DNA of 64,000 nucleotides from Halobacillus shinanisalinarum (GTDB lineage: Bacteria; Bacillota; Bacilli; Bacillales; Halobacillaceae). This document shows, piece after piece, positions 35,230-44,961 of this stretch (within the stretch, counting starts at the first letter, position 1; every line of letters starts with the position of its first letter). The stretch lies in contig NZ_CP095074.1 in assembly GCF_022919835.1 (NCBI RefSeq), positions 3,081,501-3,145,500 of the forward strand. Reading direction: 5' to 3'. Both the position numbers and the translations under genes were made by a program. Below the pieces are notes generated by a model, which worked only from the letters and a program-made list of their open reading frames with translations, ran no database searches and was not told the origin of the DNA.

Positions 35230-35695
35230 TTTCCTTTTCTTCTCCAGTCTCCTTTCTGCCATATCGACCTTTTTAACATCAAACGTTCGTATTTTTCCTC
35301 TATAGATAGATCCTTCTCATTTGGTCGACCAGAATTACCTTTTCGTGTATCTTGCAACCCAGCTATTCCACTATTTCTGTGTGCTGCACGCCACCTTTTA
35401 CCGGAAGATTCTACACGCTTTATCCCAATACTATCTATATCATATCCATGTTCTTCAAATATTTGTCTTGGAAATTTACCCTTTTCATTTTCAGTGATAA
35501 AAATTCGCTTGAATTCATCTGTATACGTAATTCCTTTATCACTAACAGCTTTTTTTCAGATAATGCTTTGATTTCTTTCTCAGTGAATAACCTCTTACTC
35601 ATTTTTTGTTTCTCCATTTCACTATTTTTTCTTATTTATACATAAAAGTACCCTATAGGTAGACTTTTTTTGAGTGTCTACTCTATAGGGTACTT
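35230..35695 (-). mobile_element. IS3-family element relic (orfA fragment plus terminal repeat)
   Basis: On the minus strand from ATG 35617, the frame SKRLFTEKEIKALSEK shifts at an A run near 35552. It continues as GITYTDEFKRIFITENEKGK, FEEHGYDIDSIGIKRVESS, GNSGRPNEKDLSIEEKYERL and stops being recognisable near 35230. This is an IS3/IS150-type orfA HTH protein; orfB is absent. Beyond its start, AAGTACCCTATAG and CTATAGGGTACTT arms (35646-35695) form a hairpin including what looks like an IS end. It is defective. Confidence 0.75.
35646..35695. terminator. Inverted repeat/terminator-like hairpin at IS relic end
   Basis: Arms AAGTACCCTATAGGTAGAC and GTCTACTCTATAGGGTACTT pair with one bulge around TTTTTTTGAGT and are followed by TTTT. 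It may be two abutting IS ends or a bidirectional terminator. Confidence 0.55.
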
Positions 35696-35915
35696 TTTAG
35701 AAGATGATAGCTTTTTTTACCGTAGCGACTAAACAATTCCCGGATTCTGCTTCAGTTATAATGGGTGTTTAAAGTTATCTTTATGTGTCATTTGCAATAG
35801 AAGCTAGGATAAAGGTTAGCCTAATTCAGAGTCGAGGATAGATATTATTTCAGAAGCCTCTTATAAGTTCATTGGACTTGTGAGCCCACACCTTAGATTA
35901 ATTTAGACTTACTTG

Positions 35916-36278
35916 TTAGTCTACTTGTTCTCCAAACTTCTTCCCGAATTCTTCCATTAAATCAATGATTGGAATGAATTCTTCCCCTTTTGAGGTTAGT
36001 GAATATTCAACACGAGGAGGTACTTCCGGGAAAACTTTACGGTTAATTAAACCATCTGTCTCTAGTTCTCGAAGTTGCTTTGTAAGAGAACCTTGGGAAA
36101 TATCGCCTAAAAAAGCTTTGATTTCACTATAACGACGTTCTGTGGACTTTAAAAACCAAAGGATCAGATATTTCCAACGACCGGAAAGTATATTTTGGGT
36201 ATAGGCTATACCATATACTTCTCTTTGTTCCTTTATACACTCTTCATCAAATCCATCTTTACATATTCTAGACACCAT
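35916..36278 (-). CDS. HxlR family transcriptional regulator
   Basis: The 120-aa winged-helix protein shows the HxlR/DUF24 pattern: LSGRWKYLILWFL (first helices), RYSEIKAFLGDISQGSLTKQLRELE (recognition region) and YSLTSKGEEF (wing). Members often sense electrophiles or redox and control neighbouring reductases. It is transcribed away from a Gfo/Idh oxidoreductase and a nitroreductase, its likely targets. A perfect inverted repeat sits 22 bp upstream of its ATG. Confidence 0.92.
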   Translation of the reverse strand: MVSRICKDGFDEECIKEQREVYGIAYTQNILSGRWKYLILWFLKSTERRYSEIKAFLGDISQGSLTKQLRELETDGLINRKVFPEVPPRVEYSLTSKGEEFIPIIDLMEEFGKKFGEQVD

Positions 36279-36299
36279 TCCACCTGCTTTCTACTGCTA

Positions 36300-36317
36300 A
36301 GTACAAAAAAATGTACT
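36300..36317. promoter_or_regulatory. HxlR operator candidate
   Basis: AGTACA-AAAAAA-TGTACT is a perfect 6-bp inverted repeat in the divergent intergenic region. Position next to the regulator start suggests autoregulation and control of the divergent oxidoreductase gene. Confidence 0.45.
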
Positions 36318-36533
36318 ACGTCAATTTTTATTGCCTTCTTCAAAAAGATGAGAAATGATTTTATTCTAGTATATGTAACAGATACTCTTTACACAAGTTA
36401 CTAGTTAAGAAACAAGTTTATGGAATAAAACAGAACATTTAAGTGTGAAACATCAGATTCGGATCGTTTAATAACAGAATGGAAACATGGATTCGATATT
36501 TTACAGGTTAATTATAAAAAGGAGTTGTTTTAC

Positions 36534-37637
36534 ATGGACAAGAAAGTACGTGCAGGTATTATAGGTGGTTCGATCAATAACGGATGGGCTAAAGGGACAC
36601 ATATACCAGCTATAGAGCAACTAAATGAGCTTGAACTTAAAGCAGTTGGGACGAGCAATATGGAGAGTGCCAAGAAAAGTGCAGAAGCATTTAACGCAAC
36701 TCACGCTTTTGATAAATTTGAGGATTTGGCTCACCATTCCGATGTAGATATGAGTGTCGTTAGCATCAACGTAAAGGACCATTATGATGCAGTAAAAGCA
36801 ATTGTTCCTGCCGGAAAACCGATTTATTGTGAATGGCCTCTTGGCTCGAATACGACTGAAGCGGTCGCCATGCAGGAAATGGTGGAAGCTGGTAAAGTGC
36901 CAAATGCGATTGGGCTGCAGGCGAGACAGGCTCCAGCAATCAATTATGTGAAAGATCTATTGGCGGAAGGCTATGTTGGAAGTGTTCTGTCAGGCAATTT
37001 AAAGATCTCTATTGATGCAATGGGAGGCGTGGGGGACAAGGCCACGGCGTACTTATTTGATCGGAAGATAGGAGGGAACTTGCTCACGATTGTAGGTGGT
37101 CATAATCTTGATGCATTTACCTACATGCTTGGAGAGTTTAAAGAGCTGTCAGCCGTCACAGCGCAACAATTCCCTAAAGTTGAATTGGTGGATACCGGAG
37201 AAATCATTGAAAAAACGACAGACGATCAGTTACTGATTACAGGAAAATTGACCAACGGTGCAGCTGCTAGCGTTCATATACAAGGGGGAGTAAAGCACCA
37301 AACAGGACTTACTCTTGAAATTTTCGGAGACAAGGGCACGATCGTCCTTAATGCGCCTGCCTCCATTCAATTTGGATCATACCAGTTACGGGGAGCAGGT
37401 TCTGATGATGAAGGACTTCAGGATTTAACTATTCCAGATTCGTATTACTGGGGACCAGATTCCCTTAAGAACGATGCAGGACTTGTTCTGAATGTCGCTC
37501 AGGCCCACAGAAAATTTGTTAAGGATATACGAGAAGGAACGTCCGAAACACCAAGTTTTGCAGATGCAGTAAAACTTCATCTGCTTCTTGATGCAGTGGA
37601 AAGAGCAGCACAAACTGGAGAACGTCAGTATTTATAA
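36534..37637 (+). CDS. Gfo/Idh/MocA family oxidoreductase
   Basis: This 367-aa protein has an N-terminal Rossmann fold (AGIIGGSINNGWAKGTHIPAI, with a longer glycine loop than usual), the EWP motif (YCEWPLGSN, variant of the catalytic EKP) and a C-terminal Gfo/Idh substrate domain. It probably oxidises or reduces a sugar or sugar-like compound with NAD(P). The start at ATG 36534 has AAAGGAG nine bases upstream. Divergence from an HxlR regulator suggests inducible, stress-type expression. Confidence 0.88.
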   Translation: MDKKVRAGIIGGSINNGWAKGTHIPAIEQLNELELKAVGTSNMESAKKSAEAFNATHAFDKFEDLAHHSDVDMSVVSINVKDHYDAVKAIVPAGKPIYCEWPLGSNTTEAVAMQEMVEAGKVPNAIGLQARQAPAINYVKDLLAEGYVGSVLSGNLKISIDAMGGVGDKATAYLFDRKIGGNLLTIVGGHNLDAFTYMLGEFKELSAVTAQQFPKVELVDTGEIIEKTTDDQLLITGKLTNGAAASVHIQGGVKHQTGLTLEIFGDKGTIVLNAPASIQFGSYQLRGAGSDDEGLQDLTIPDSYYWGPDSLKNDAGLVLNVAQAHRKFVKDIREGTSETPSFADAVKLHLLLDAVERAAQTGERQYL

Positions 37638-37810
37638 AACCTCTTAAAGTTTATGACTAGACAGGGTTTAACAATACGATAGGATGGTTTAGCTATCGTT
37701 CCAATAGATACTGGTTTGTTAATCCTTTGATTCTATTAGATATATCAGCACATCCATTCTTAAGCATTCTTAAGGCTAAATATGAATTAGAACTATAGGA
37801 GAGATTTCAA

Positions 37811-38551
37811 ATGAATAATACCCTTGAATATCTTCATAATCATACATCTATTCGCTCTTTTACAAATCAACCATTGACAGAGGAACAACGGGAAGCAATC
37901 TTTCAGGCAGCTAATCAAACGTCATCATTCAGTCTACTACAAGTGGTTTCTATCATAAGAATTACAGATCCAGAACTACGAAAAAAAGTGATGCAACTCT
38001 CTGTAAATCAACCTTATATTGAAGAAGCAGGAGAGTTTTGGATTTTTTGTGCAGATTTTAACCGAAATCACCAAATTGCTCCCAATGTTGACCTTGAGTA
38101 TATCGAATACCTTTTAATAGGCTCATTCGATGCTGGGCTAATGGCTCAAAATGCTTTGACTGCAGCAGAGTCAATGGGACTTGGTGGTGTCTATATCGGT
38201 GGAATAAGAGCTAATATTTCAGAATTAACCGAGGTATTAAAGTTACCCAAGTATGTGATTCCTTTAGTAGGGCTATGCATTGGCTATCCTGCTGGAGAGA
38301 AACCTGGAATAAAACCACGTTTGCCTCAATCGATGGTCATGTTTGATAATCAGTATCAGCCACTAGATGAAGAAAAATTAGCAAATTATGACCAACAGAT
38401 GCGTGAATATTACCAGGATCGACCAGTTAAAGCGCCTTTTACAGTAAAGAAAGTAAAGGGATGGAAAGATCATATTGAGGATCATCTTGAAAGAAGCAGG
38501 CTGACCTTCATGCTCGAGTATTTAAACAAGCAAGGATTTGCTAAAAAATAG
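37811..38551 (+). CDS. NfsA/NfrA-type flavin nitroreductase
   Basis: The 246-aa protein shows the NfsA-family layout: HTSIRSFTNQPL (FMN phosphate contact), the QAANQTSSFSLLQVVSII segment, GLGGVYIGGIR, and VPLVGLCIGYPAGEKPGIKPRLP (written here as two contiguous pieces). It reduces nitro compounds, quinones or flavins with NADPH and FMN. The ATG at 37811 follows TAGGAGAG. HxlR-type regulators and nitroreductases frequently sit together. Confidence 0.9.
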   Translation: MNNTLEYLHNHTSIRSFTNQPLTEEQREAIFQAANQTSSFSLLQVVSIIRITDPELRKKVMQLSVNQPYIEEAGEFWIFCADFNRNHQIAPNVDLEYIEYLLIGSFDAGLMAQNALTAAESMGLGGVYIGGIRANISELTEVLKLPKYVIPLVGLCIGYPAGEKPGIKPRLPQSMVMFDNQYQPLDEEKLANYDQQMREYYQDRPVKAPFTVKKVKGWKDHIEDHLERSRLTFMLEYLNKQGFAKK

Positions 38552-39082
38552 AATTTCATTAATTGAATTGATTTAATAGGAGATACAGATCTGAAGAAAT
38601 AAAATACGGGTACCTTCTTAGTATTGATGCTTATTCACAATAATTGCAACTTTCTATTCAAATCCATTCACTGTTCTCATCAGAATCGATTTTTTGAGTG
38701 TGGGAGGAGGAGGTCATTCGCCTAAATGATTTAATAAAGGGCGGTCCTTAACATGCAACCTTCTAAGCAGTAGGTCGTCCCCTTAATTTGAAAAAATTTC
38801 ATATCTGTATTAGGCGTTTCTGTTGAGAACCAGGTAAGGGAGATATACATCTAAGGAAGGTGTGAAAGAAGAACAGAAATGCTTTCTGAGTGAGAAATGC
38901 AAAGCGAGCTTTCTTATTGAAAATGCCAGGTTCTTACATGCGATGGAATGACATACTTTTTGACATACTGCATCTCATAATTACTTAGGTTTCATTAATA
39001 ATAATATCTGGTTTGTGTATTATAGAATCTTCTGTGACTTATTTTATGTATTCTATTGTCTCCCATTTATTTAGACGAAACC
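38552..39082. other. Intergenic, no gene seen
   Basis: No credible ORF. AAGGGCGG ... CCGTCC-like pairing near 38738-38785 includes ACCTTCTAAGC, which resembles the loop region of the terminator at 7613. AATGACATACTTTTTGACA at 38947-38966 matches the motif seen beside the structured repeats. Confidence 0.35.
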
Positions 39083-39230
39083 ATGGGCGGCATGATGTGA
39101 TAACGCCCAAAATCCTTTCATGACAAGGATTTTGAAGCCTTGAAAGCCTAAAATGACTGGGATTTAATATTAAATATAGAATTAATAAGCTCTTCAAAAG
39201 TTCAGAGAACTTTTGAAGAGCTTATTTTCA
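39083..39230 (+). repeat. Structured repeat element, copy 3
   Basis: GGGCG / CGCCC hairpin (39085-39108) with loop GCATGATGTGATAA. Hairpin 2 has AAAATCC / GGATTTT arms around a loop with ATGA. A perfect 17-bp terminal hairpin follows (AAGCTCTTCAAAAGTTC at 39187-39203, GAACTTTTGAAGAGCTT at 39207-39223), then ATTTTC. The middle GACATAC part is displaced upstream of the element in this copy. Confidence 0.65.
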
Positions 39231-39493
39231 TCTGCAGGAGATTCTTAGATTTCTAAACTATCTAAGAATTGTTAACTAAACCAAACCTTTGCTCTTTTCT
39301 TAGGTGAATGAGGATAAGTAAAAGTGAAATTCACTATTTTAGTTTCTTTAACTAAGATGGTTAAAAAAGGTATGTATTCATTTTTTTATCGAAAACATAG
39401 TAACCAAAGTAATTTTCTCTAAGTAAGGGAGAGATTAGATAGAAGGTGGTCTAAAAGTGCTCCACCAGTAAAAACTCCAGCCCCTCAGATCAA

Positions 39494-39534
39494 ACAAAAA
39501 ACGAGCAGCTCTTGTTTATAAAGAGCTGCCCGAT
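39494..39534 (-). terminator. Terminator of the SSS symporter gene
   Basis: On the minus strand, GGGCAGCTCTT and AAGAGCTGCTC pair over 11 bp around TATAAAC and are followed by GTTTTTTG. It lies just past the symporter stop. Confidence 0.85.
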
Positions 39535-39541
39535 TTAAAAT

Positions 39542-41202
39542 TTAGTCTTCTTTCATTTCGGTTTTCAGCTTACTGAGAGGCTGTGGTGGGCAAGCCTTTT
39601 GTGTAAGACGTGAAACGATGATGATGGTGAGCAGTCCGCATACCATTGCGAGCGTACGGAATGGGAAGAGTACGACGCCGTCTTCGATCATCGGATACGG
39701 AAGAAATGCCGATAATCCGAGAGCTGGTTCGCCTCCTCCTAAACGAAGGAAGAAGGAAACGGAAAGTCCTGCAATCGCTCCGTATGTGTTTGCTTTTTTA
39801 TCAAACAATGCTGTCGTCAGCTGAGGGAATAACATACAGTAGACGAGGTCGGCACACAGATACCAGAGCGTGTACACGCTGTCGATGTTCAGTGCGACGA
39901 TGGTTGCTGTGAGTCCAATAATGATAATAGAAACACGAATCGTACGCTTAATGTCCTTTCCAGTCGCTTTCGGTTTCACAAGCGGACGGTAAATGTTCCA
40001 TGCTGCCATGGAAGATGCGGAAAGGATGGAAGAATCCATCGATGACATGACCGCTGCTGCTACTGCACCGAGCGCGACGATAGAAAAGACATAAGGTGAC
40101 ATATAGTTGATGACGTAAGCGAGAATCTCGGAAGCGGCACCAGGGCCTTCGATTCCGTAGCTCGCCCAGTCAGCAGAGAAACCTGCGACACCGATCATAA
40201 CGGCCGGTACGGCAAGAACAATACATAGGATACCGGCTGCAATCGAGAGCCACATCGCTGTATTTTCATTTTTCGAGGAAAGAACCCTTTGGAAATAAAC
40301 CTGCCAAGGAATACCCCGAAGATGAGCAGCAATGCATAGTCCCACCAGTTCCAGTAATAATTTCCCCAGTCCGGATGATTCCAGCCATCGAGCGGCGGGA
40401 AGAGATTCGTAAATCCGGCCATGCCTTCTTTGTAAGCTCCCCATGCTTGACCGAGTCCACCGACTTCAGAGAGTGCAAACGGAACGACGAGGAATAGGCC
40501 GATGATAATCATGATGATTTGAGCTACGTCGGTGAGAGCAACTGACCACATACCACCGACAAATGTGTATGCGATGGCAATAATGGCGGAAATAATGATG
40601 GATGTGGTGAAGTTCAGTCCGAGAATCAGGCCGAACGTTGTTCCGAGCGCAACGAGAATCGCAGCACTCCAGAATAGTTCTCCTAAGAGTGCAGGCAGGT
40701 AAAGAACCCCTGCAACTTTTTTTCCGAAACGTACTTCCAGTGGATCGAGCATCGTCGTGAACTCGTACCTTCTCATTTTACGGGCGTAGAAAATACCACC
40801 AATAATAAGGCTGAGTCCGTATCCCCAAGGTGCCTGAGCCCAGACAATACCTGAGGCGAACGTCGTCTCGGCTGTCCCTGCAATATATCCGCCACCCACC
40901 CATGTCGCGGTCATTGTGAACATTGCGATCCACAGCGGCATGGATCGGCCGGCGACCATCATATCTTTTGCGCTGTCCGATTTCTTCCCGGCGGTGATGG
41001 ATCCGATGTAGAAGATGACAGCATAGGAGATGAACATAAATGCCAATGCTCCCCAATTCACATCGTTACCTGTAAATCCTACGTACAGTGCGACGATGAG
41101 AAGTAACCCTAAAAATCCTAATAATCCTGCTTTTTGAACGTTAGTATCCTGCTTTTTTTTGACCTGCTTCCTGTCTGGCTTTGCAGATGGTTGTGGTTGC
41201 AC
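39542..41202 (-). pseudogene. Sodium:solute symporter (probable choline/betaine transporter), frameshifted
   Basis: Two overlapping frames make one SSS transporter. The N-terminal part carries SAKDMMVAGRSMPLWIAMFT, TATWVGGGYIAGTAE and VGGMWSVALTDVAQ. The C-terminal part carries GIPWQVYFQRVLSSKNENTA and AAVMSSMDSSILSASSM, the sodium-site helix. One added base in the run of four C at 40314-40317 (G on the coding strand) joins them as LLLIFGGIPWQVYF and gives 553 aa, normal for the family. GTG start after AAGGAGTG. Divergence from gbsA-betA suggests choline or betaine uptake. It is a pseudogene as read, but a single-base miscall is likely. Confidence 0.85.
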
Positions 41203-41236
41203 GCAATCACTCCTTTTATTTATATGTTTTGTTATG

Positions 41237-41270
41237 GATCTGTTTGAAAGGTAAACAGATCGTTTTTTTT
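41237..41270 (+). terminator. Plus-strand terminator inside the symporter leader
   Basis: GATCTGTTT and AAACAGATC pair perfectly around GAAAGGT and are followed by GTTTTTTTT on the plus strand. It would end transcripts running antisense to the symporter toward the gbs promoter, or fold in the symporter 5' leader. Confidence 0.6.
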
Positions 41271-41311
41271 AAATGTAAAGCTTGCAACAGAACCGGTTCT
41301 TGTTAATTAAT

Positions 41312-41336
41312 TTAAAACGTTTAATAATTATTAAAC
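41312..41336. promoter_or_regulatory. Operator-like palindromes in symporter promoter region
   Basis: GTTTAATAATTATTAAAC (41319-41336) is a perfect 18-bp palindrome overlapping TTAAAACGTTTAAT (41312-41325). The latter matches a site just after the gbsA promoter (41566-41579). These are candidate GbsR sites by context. Confidence 0.5.
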
Positions 41337-41528
41337 AATTAACATCTCTTACATTAACGTAGAATAAACGTTTGTCAACTCACTTTTTGGAGGATATTGC
41401 GGCTCAGACTTATAGCGGCAAGGGATGGACAGATTTTTTAAAAGTAGGAGAGGGAGCGGGGAGTTGCGGTTTCGACTTGTTTATTGATTTTCGAACCCTC
41501 TTATCTTAAAAAGAATGAGGAGTAGTTG

Positions 41529-41579
41529 TTTACAACATAAAATCCCTGTGATATTATCAAAATTGTTAAAAACGTTTAA
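41529..41579 (+). promoter_or_regulatory. gbsA promoter with operator-like site
   Basis: TTTACA (41529-41534), 17-bp spacer and TATTAT (41552-41557) form a strong sigma-A promoter. TTAAAAACGTTTAA (41566-41579) immediately follows, at the position where a repressor such as GbsR would block elongation or initiation. Confidence 0.7.
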
Positions 41580-41623
41580 AAAAAATTAAATAAAATAAAC
41601 AGTACAAAAAAGGAGGTACGATT

Positions 41624-43090
41624 ATGAAACAAATGTACATTAACGGAGCATGGGTAGACGCCCAATCCGGAAACACAAGAGACATCATCAACCCGTACAA
41701 CCAGAAAGTCGTTGCGACAGTGGCTGAAGGGGATGCAGAAGATGCGAAGCTCGCAATCGCTGCAGCAAGAGAAGCTTTTGACAACGGCGAGTGGAAAGAC
41801 ACGCCAGGAGCGGAGCGCGGACAGAAAGTTCTCCGCATTGCAGAGCTAATTGAACGGGATAAAGAAGAACTTGCCGAACTCGAAACGCTTGATACCGGAA
41901 AGACAGTGGAAGAGAGCCGTGCGGACATGGAAGATATCGCAGGAGTGTTCCGTTACTTCGCAGGTCTTGCGGATAAAGATGGCGGCGAAGTGATTGAATC
42001 CCCGATCCCGGACAGTCAGAGTAAAGTCGTCCGCGAACCGGTCGGTGTGTGCGGTCAAATTACACCTTGGAACTATCCGCTACTTCAAGCAGCATGGAAA
42101 ATCGCGCCGGCATTGGCAGCAGGAAACACGATCGTTATAAAGCCTAGTGAAATCACTCCACTTACGACTGTGAAAGTTACGGAACTGATGGAAGAAACAG
42201 GGTTCCCTAAAGGGGTTGTCAACCTCATACTCGGCGCTGGTGCAACTGTAGGTAACGAACTGGCAGAAAATGAAGATGTCGATCTGATCTCTTTCACTGG
42301 AGGTATTGAAACAGGAAAGAAAATTATGCAGACAGCGAGCGGAAACGTGAAGAAAATTGCGCTTGAACTTGGCGGGAAGAACCCGAACGTTGTATTCGCT
42401 GATGCTGATTTCGAAACAGCTGTCGACCAGGCACTGAACGCAGTCTTTTTCCATGCCGGGCAGGTTTGTTCTGCAGGAGCAAGACTGATCATTGAAGATT
42501 CCGTTCACGACCGTTTTGTGGAGGAACTCAAGAAGCGCGCGAAACGAATTAAGTTAGGAGACGGTTTCAAAGAAGATACACAATCTGGGCCGCTCATCTC
42601 CGCTGATCATCGCGGCAAAGTCGAAAGTTATGTAGAGATCGGGAAGCAGGAAGGTGCGAATCTGCTTGTCGGAGGAGCACGTCCGGAAGATCCAGAGCTT
42701 CAGGACGGCTTTTTCTACCTGCCGACGATTTTCACAGAGTGCACGTCTGATATGAGAATTGTGCAGGAGGAAGTGTTCGGCCCGGTTCTTACAGTCGAGC
42801 GTTTCCAGACAGAAGAAGAAGCAGTGAACCTAGCGAATGATTCGATTTACGGACTTGCCGGTGCGGTGTTCACGACAGACATCGATAAAGCGGAACGTGC
42901 GGCTGGTCAAATGCGCATGGGCACCGTTTGGATCAATGATTTCCATCCGTACTTCGCACAGGCACCGTGGGGCGGATATAAACAGTCCGGAATCGGCCGT
43001 GAACTCGGCAAACCTGGTCTTGAAGAATATACAGAAACGAAACATATTTTCCGTAACGTGAAGCCTGAACCGATCCACTGGTTCAAGTAA
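41624..43090 (+). CDS. gbsA: Betaine-aldehyde dehydrogenase
   Basis: This 488-aa ALDH oxidises betaine aldehyde to glycine betaine, the compatible solute. Catalytic Glu248 (ALELGGKNP) and Cys282 ([12 protein letters not shown]) are in place, as are [20 protein letters not shown] and the C-terminal [14 protein letters not shown] typical of BADHs. The ATG follows AAGGAGGT. It is the first gene of a gbsA-betA-gbsR cluster. The region is noticeably richer in GC (many GCG, CCG and CGC codons) than the flanking loci. Confidence 0.93.
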   Translation: MKQMYINGAWVDAQSGNTRDIINPYNQKVVATVAEGDAEDAKLAIAAAREAFDNGEWKDTPGAERGQKVLRIAELIERDKEELAELETLDTGKTVEESRADMEDIAGVFRYFAGLADKDGGEVIESPIPDSQSKVVREPVGVCGQITPWNYPLLQAAWKIAPALAAGNTIVIKPSEITPLTTVKVTELMEETGFPKGVVNLILGAGATVGNELAENEDVDLISFTGGIETGKKIMQTASGNVKKIALELGGKNPNVVFADADFETAVDQALNAVFFHAGQVCSAGARLIIEDSVHDRFVEELKKRAKRIKLGDGFKEDTQSGPLISADHRGKVESYVEIGKQEGANLLVGGARPEDPELQDGFFYLPTIFTECTSDMRIVQEEVFGPVLTVERFQTEEEAVNLANDSIYGLAGAVFTTDIDKAERAAGQMRMGTVWINDFHPYFAQAPWGGYKQSGIGRELGKPGLEEYTETKHIFRNVKPEPIHWFK

Positions 43091-43125
43091 TCGCTGACGA
43101 TAAAATTTCTGAGGAGGTTCTTAAT

Positions 43126-44817
43126 ATGAATGAATCATACGATATTGTTGTAATTGGTGCCGGAAGTGCGGGATCGATCCTCGGCGACCGGCTTAGTGAA
43201 GACGGAACGAAAAGTGTACTTGTACTTGAAGCGGGACGCAGTGACTATGCGTGGGACTTGCTGATTCAGATGCCGGCTGCGCTGCCGTTCCCTGCAGGTA
43301 AATCGCTATATGACTGGAAATATGAGTCCGACCCTGAGCCTTACATGAACGGCCGTCGCATCAAGCATGCCCGCGGAAAAGTCCTTGGTGGTTCAAGTTC
43401 AATCAACGGCATGATCTATCAGCGCGGGAACCCGAAAGACTATGAGCGCTGGGGTGCCGACGAAGGAATGGGAACGTGGGGGTTCGCTCACTGCCTACCA
43501 TACTTCAAACGTCTGGAGAACGCGCTCGGCACGGATAAAGATGATAAATATCGTGGCCATGACGGTCCGATTAAATTGGAGAAGGGTCCGGCGACGAATC
43601 CGCTCTTCAAAGCCTTTTTCAACGCAGCTGTCGAAGCCGGCCATTACCGCACGCCTGACGTGAACGGATTTCGTCAGGAAGGTTTTGGCCCGTTCGATAA
43701 GCACGTATACAAAGGCCGTCGCATGTCCGCATCACGTGCGTACTTGCACCCTGCAATGAAGCGCAAGAATCTTACGGTAAAAACACGTGCATTCGTACAG
43801 CACATCGATATCGACGGTGAGAAGGCTCGTGGTTTGGGTTTGACTTATAAACGAAACGGAAAAGAGCATTACGTAAAAGCAGGAGAAGTCATCCTTTCCG
43901 GTGGTGCGATCAACACGCCGCAGCTACTTCAGCTTTCCGGTGTCGGTGATCCGAAACACCTTCGTTCTGTAGGCGTTCAGCCGAAAGTAAACCTTCCTGG
44001 TGTAGGGGAAAACCTTCAGGACCACCTTGAAGTTTACATTCAGCACGCCTGCCCACTGCCAGTATCTGAACAGCCGAACCTGAAAAAAACGAAGATGCCT
44101 TGGATTGGATTGCAGTGGTTACTAGGACGCAAAGGTCCAGCTGCGACAAACCACTTTGAAGGTGGCGGTTTCGCCCGTTCAAACGAAGATGCCGACTATC
44201 CGAACCTGATGTATCACTTCCTGCCGGTAGCGGTGCGCTATGACGGAAGAAAAGCACCAGTCGAGCACGGGTTCCAGGTTCACATCGGACCAATGTACTC
44301 CGACGCTCGCGGCTCGTTGAAAATTCAATCGAATGATCCAAAAGCACATCCTAGCATGGTGTACAATTACCTTTCTACGGAACAGGACAGACGCGAATGG
44401 GTCGAAGCTGTACGAGTGACTCGTGAAATCATGTCCCAGCCGGCGATGAAGCCTTATAATGGTGGAGAAATTTCTCCGGGATCATCCGTTCAGACAGAAC
44501 AGGAGATCCTCGACTGGGTTGCAGAAGATGCGGAAACAGCCCTTCACCCAAGCTGTACAGCAAAAATGGGACCGGCATCCGATCCGATGGCAGTCGTTGA
44601 TCCGAAGACGATGAAAGTTCATGGTCTTGATAACCTGCGCGTCGTTGATGCATCGGCTATGCCTTACGTGACAAACGGAAACATCCACGCGCCGGTACTG
44701 ATGCTTGCAGAAAAAGCTGCGGACATCATTCAGGGTAAAAAACCGCTTGAACCTGAGCACCTTGAATATTACCAGCACGGAGTTCATCCAGCTGATGCGG
44801 GTACTGTAAAAGGTTAA
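43126..44817 (+). CDS. betA: GMC-family choline dehydrogenase
   Basis: The 563-aa FAD-dependent GMC oxidoreductase has the dinucleotide motif [17 protein letters not shown] (residues 8-24), GMC signature 1 ([20 protein letters not shown]), signature 2 ([17 protein letters not shown]) and the C-terminal catalytic His/Asn region ([29 protein letters not shown]). It oxidises choline to betaine aldehyde for GbsA. In Bacillus subtilis this step uses the unrelated type III alcohol dehydrogenase GbsB, so this locus carries the BetA-type alternative. GAGGAGG precedes the ATG. Confidence 0.92.
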   Translation: MNESYDIVVIGAGSAGSILGDRLSEDGTKSVLVLEAGRSDYAWDLLIQMPAALPFPAGKSLYDWKYESDPEPYMNGRRIKHARGKVLGGSSSINGMIYQRGNPKDYERWGADEGMGTWGFAHCLPYFKRLENALGTDKDDKYRGHDGPIKLEKGPATNPLFKAFFNAAVEAGHYRTPDVNGFRQEGFGPFDKHVYKGRRMSASRAYLHPAMKRKNLTVKTRAFVQHIDIDGEKARGLGLTYKRNGKEHYVKAGEVILSGGAINTPQLLQLSGVGDPKHLRSVGVQPKVNLPGVGENLQDHLEVYIQHACPLPVSEQPNLKKTKMPWIGLQWLLGRKGPAATNHFEGGGFARSNEDADYPNLMYHFLPVAVRYDGRKAPVEHGFQVHIGPMYSDARGSLKIQSNDPKAHPSMVYNYLSTEQDRREWVEAVRVTREIMSQPAMKPYNGGEISPGSSVQTEQEILDWVAEDAETALHPSCTAKMGPASDPMAVVDPKTMKVHGLDNLRVVDASAMPYVTNGNIHAPVLMLAEKAADIIQGKKPLEPEHLEYYQHGVHPADAGTVKG

Positions 44818-44845
44818 TTTGCAACTGAATTAAGAAATAATACGG

Positions 44846-44880
44846 AATCAGGGGCGTTGTGCAGGCTCCTGATTTCGATT
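44846..44880 (+). terminator. Hairpin after betA
   Basis: AATCAGGGGC and GCTCCTGATT pair over 10 bp with one wobble, followed by TCGATTT. It is probably a moderate terminator separating gbsA-betA from gbsR. Confidence 0.6.
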
Positions 44881-44961
44881 TATGTTATAGTGAGAGCGTA
44901 AAGTGGTAAAATCATATTGAATAAAATAAATGTTTAAAACAAAAGGAGAGTAGGTGATTCT

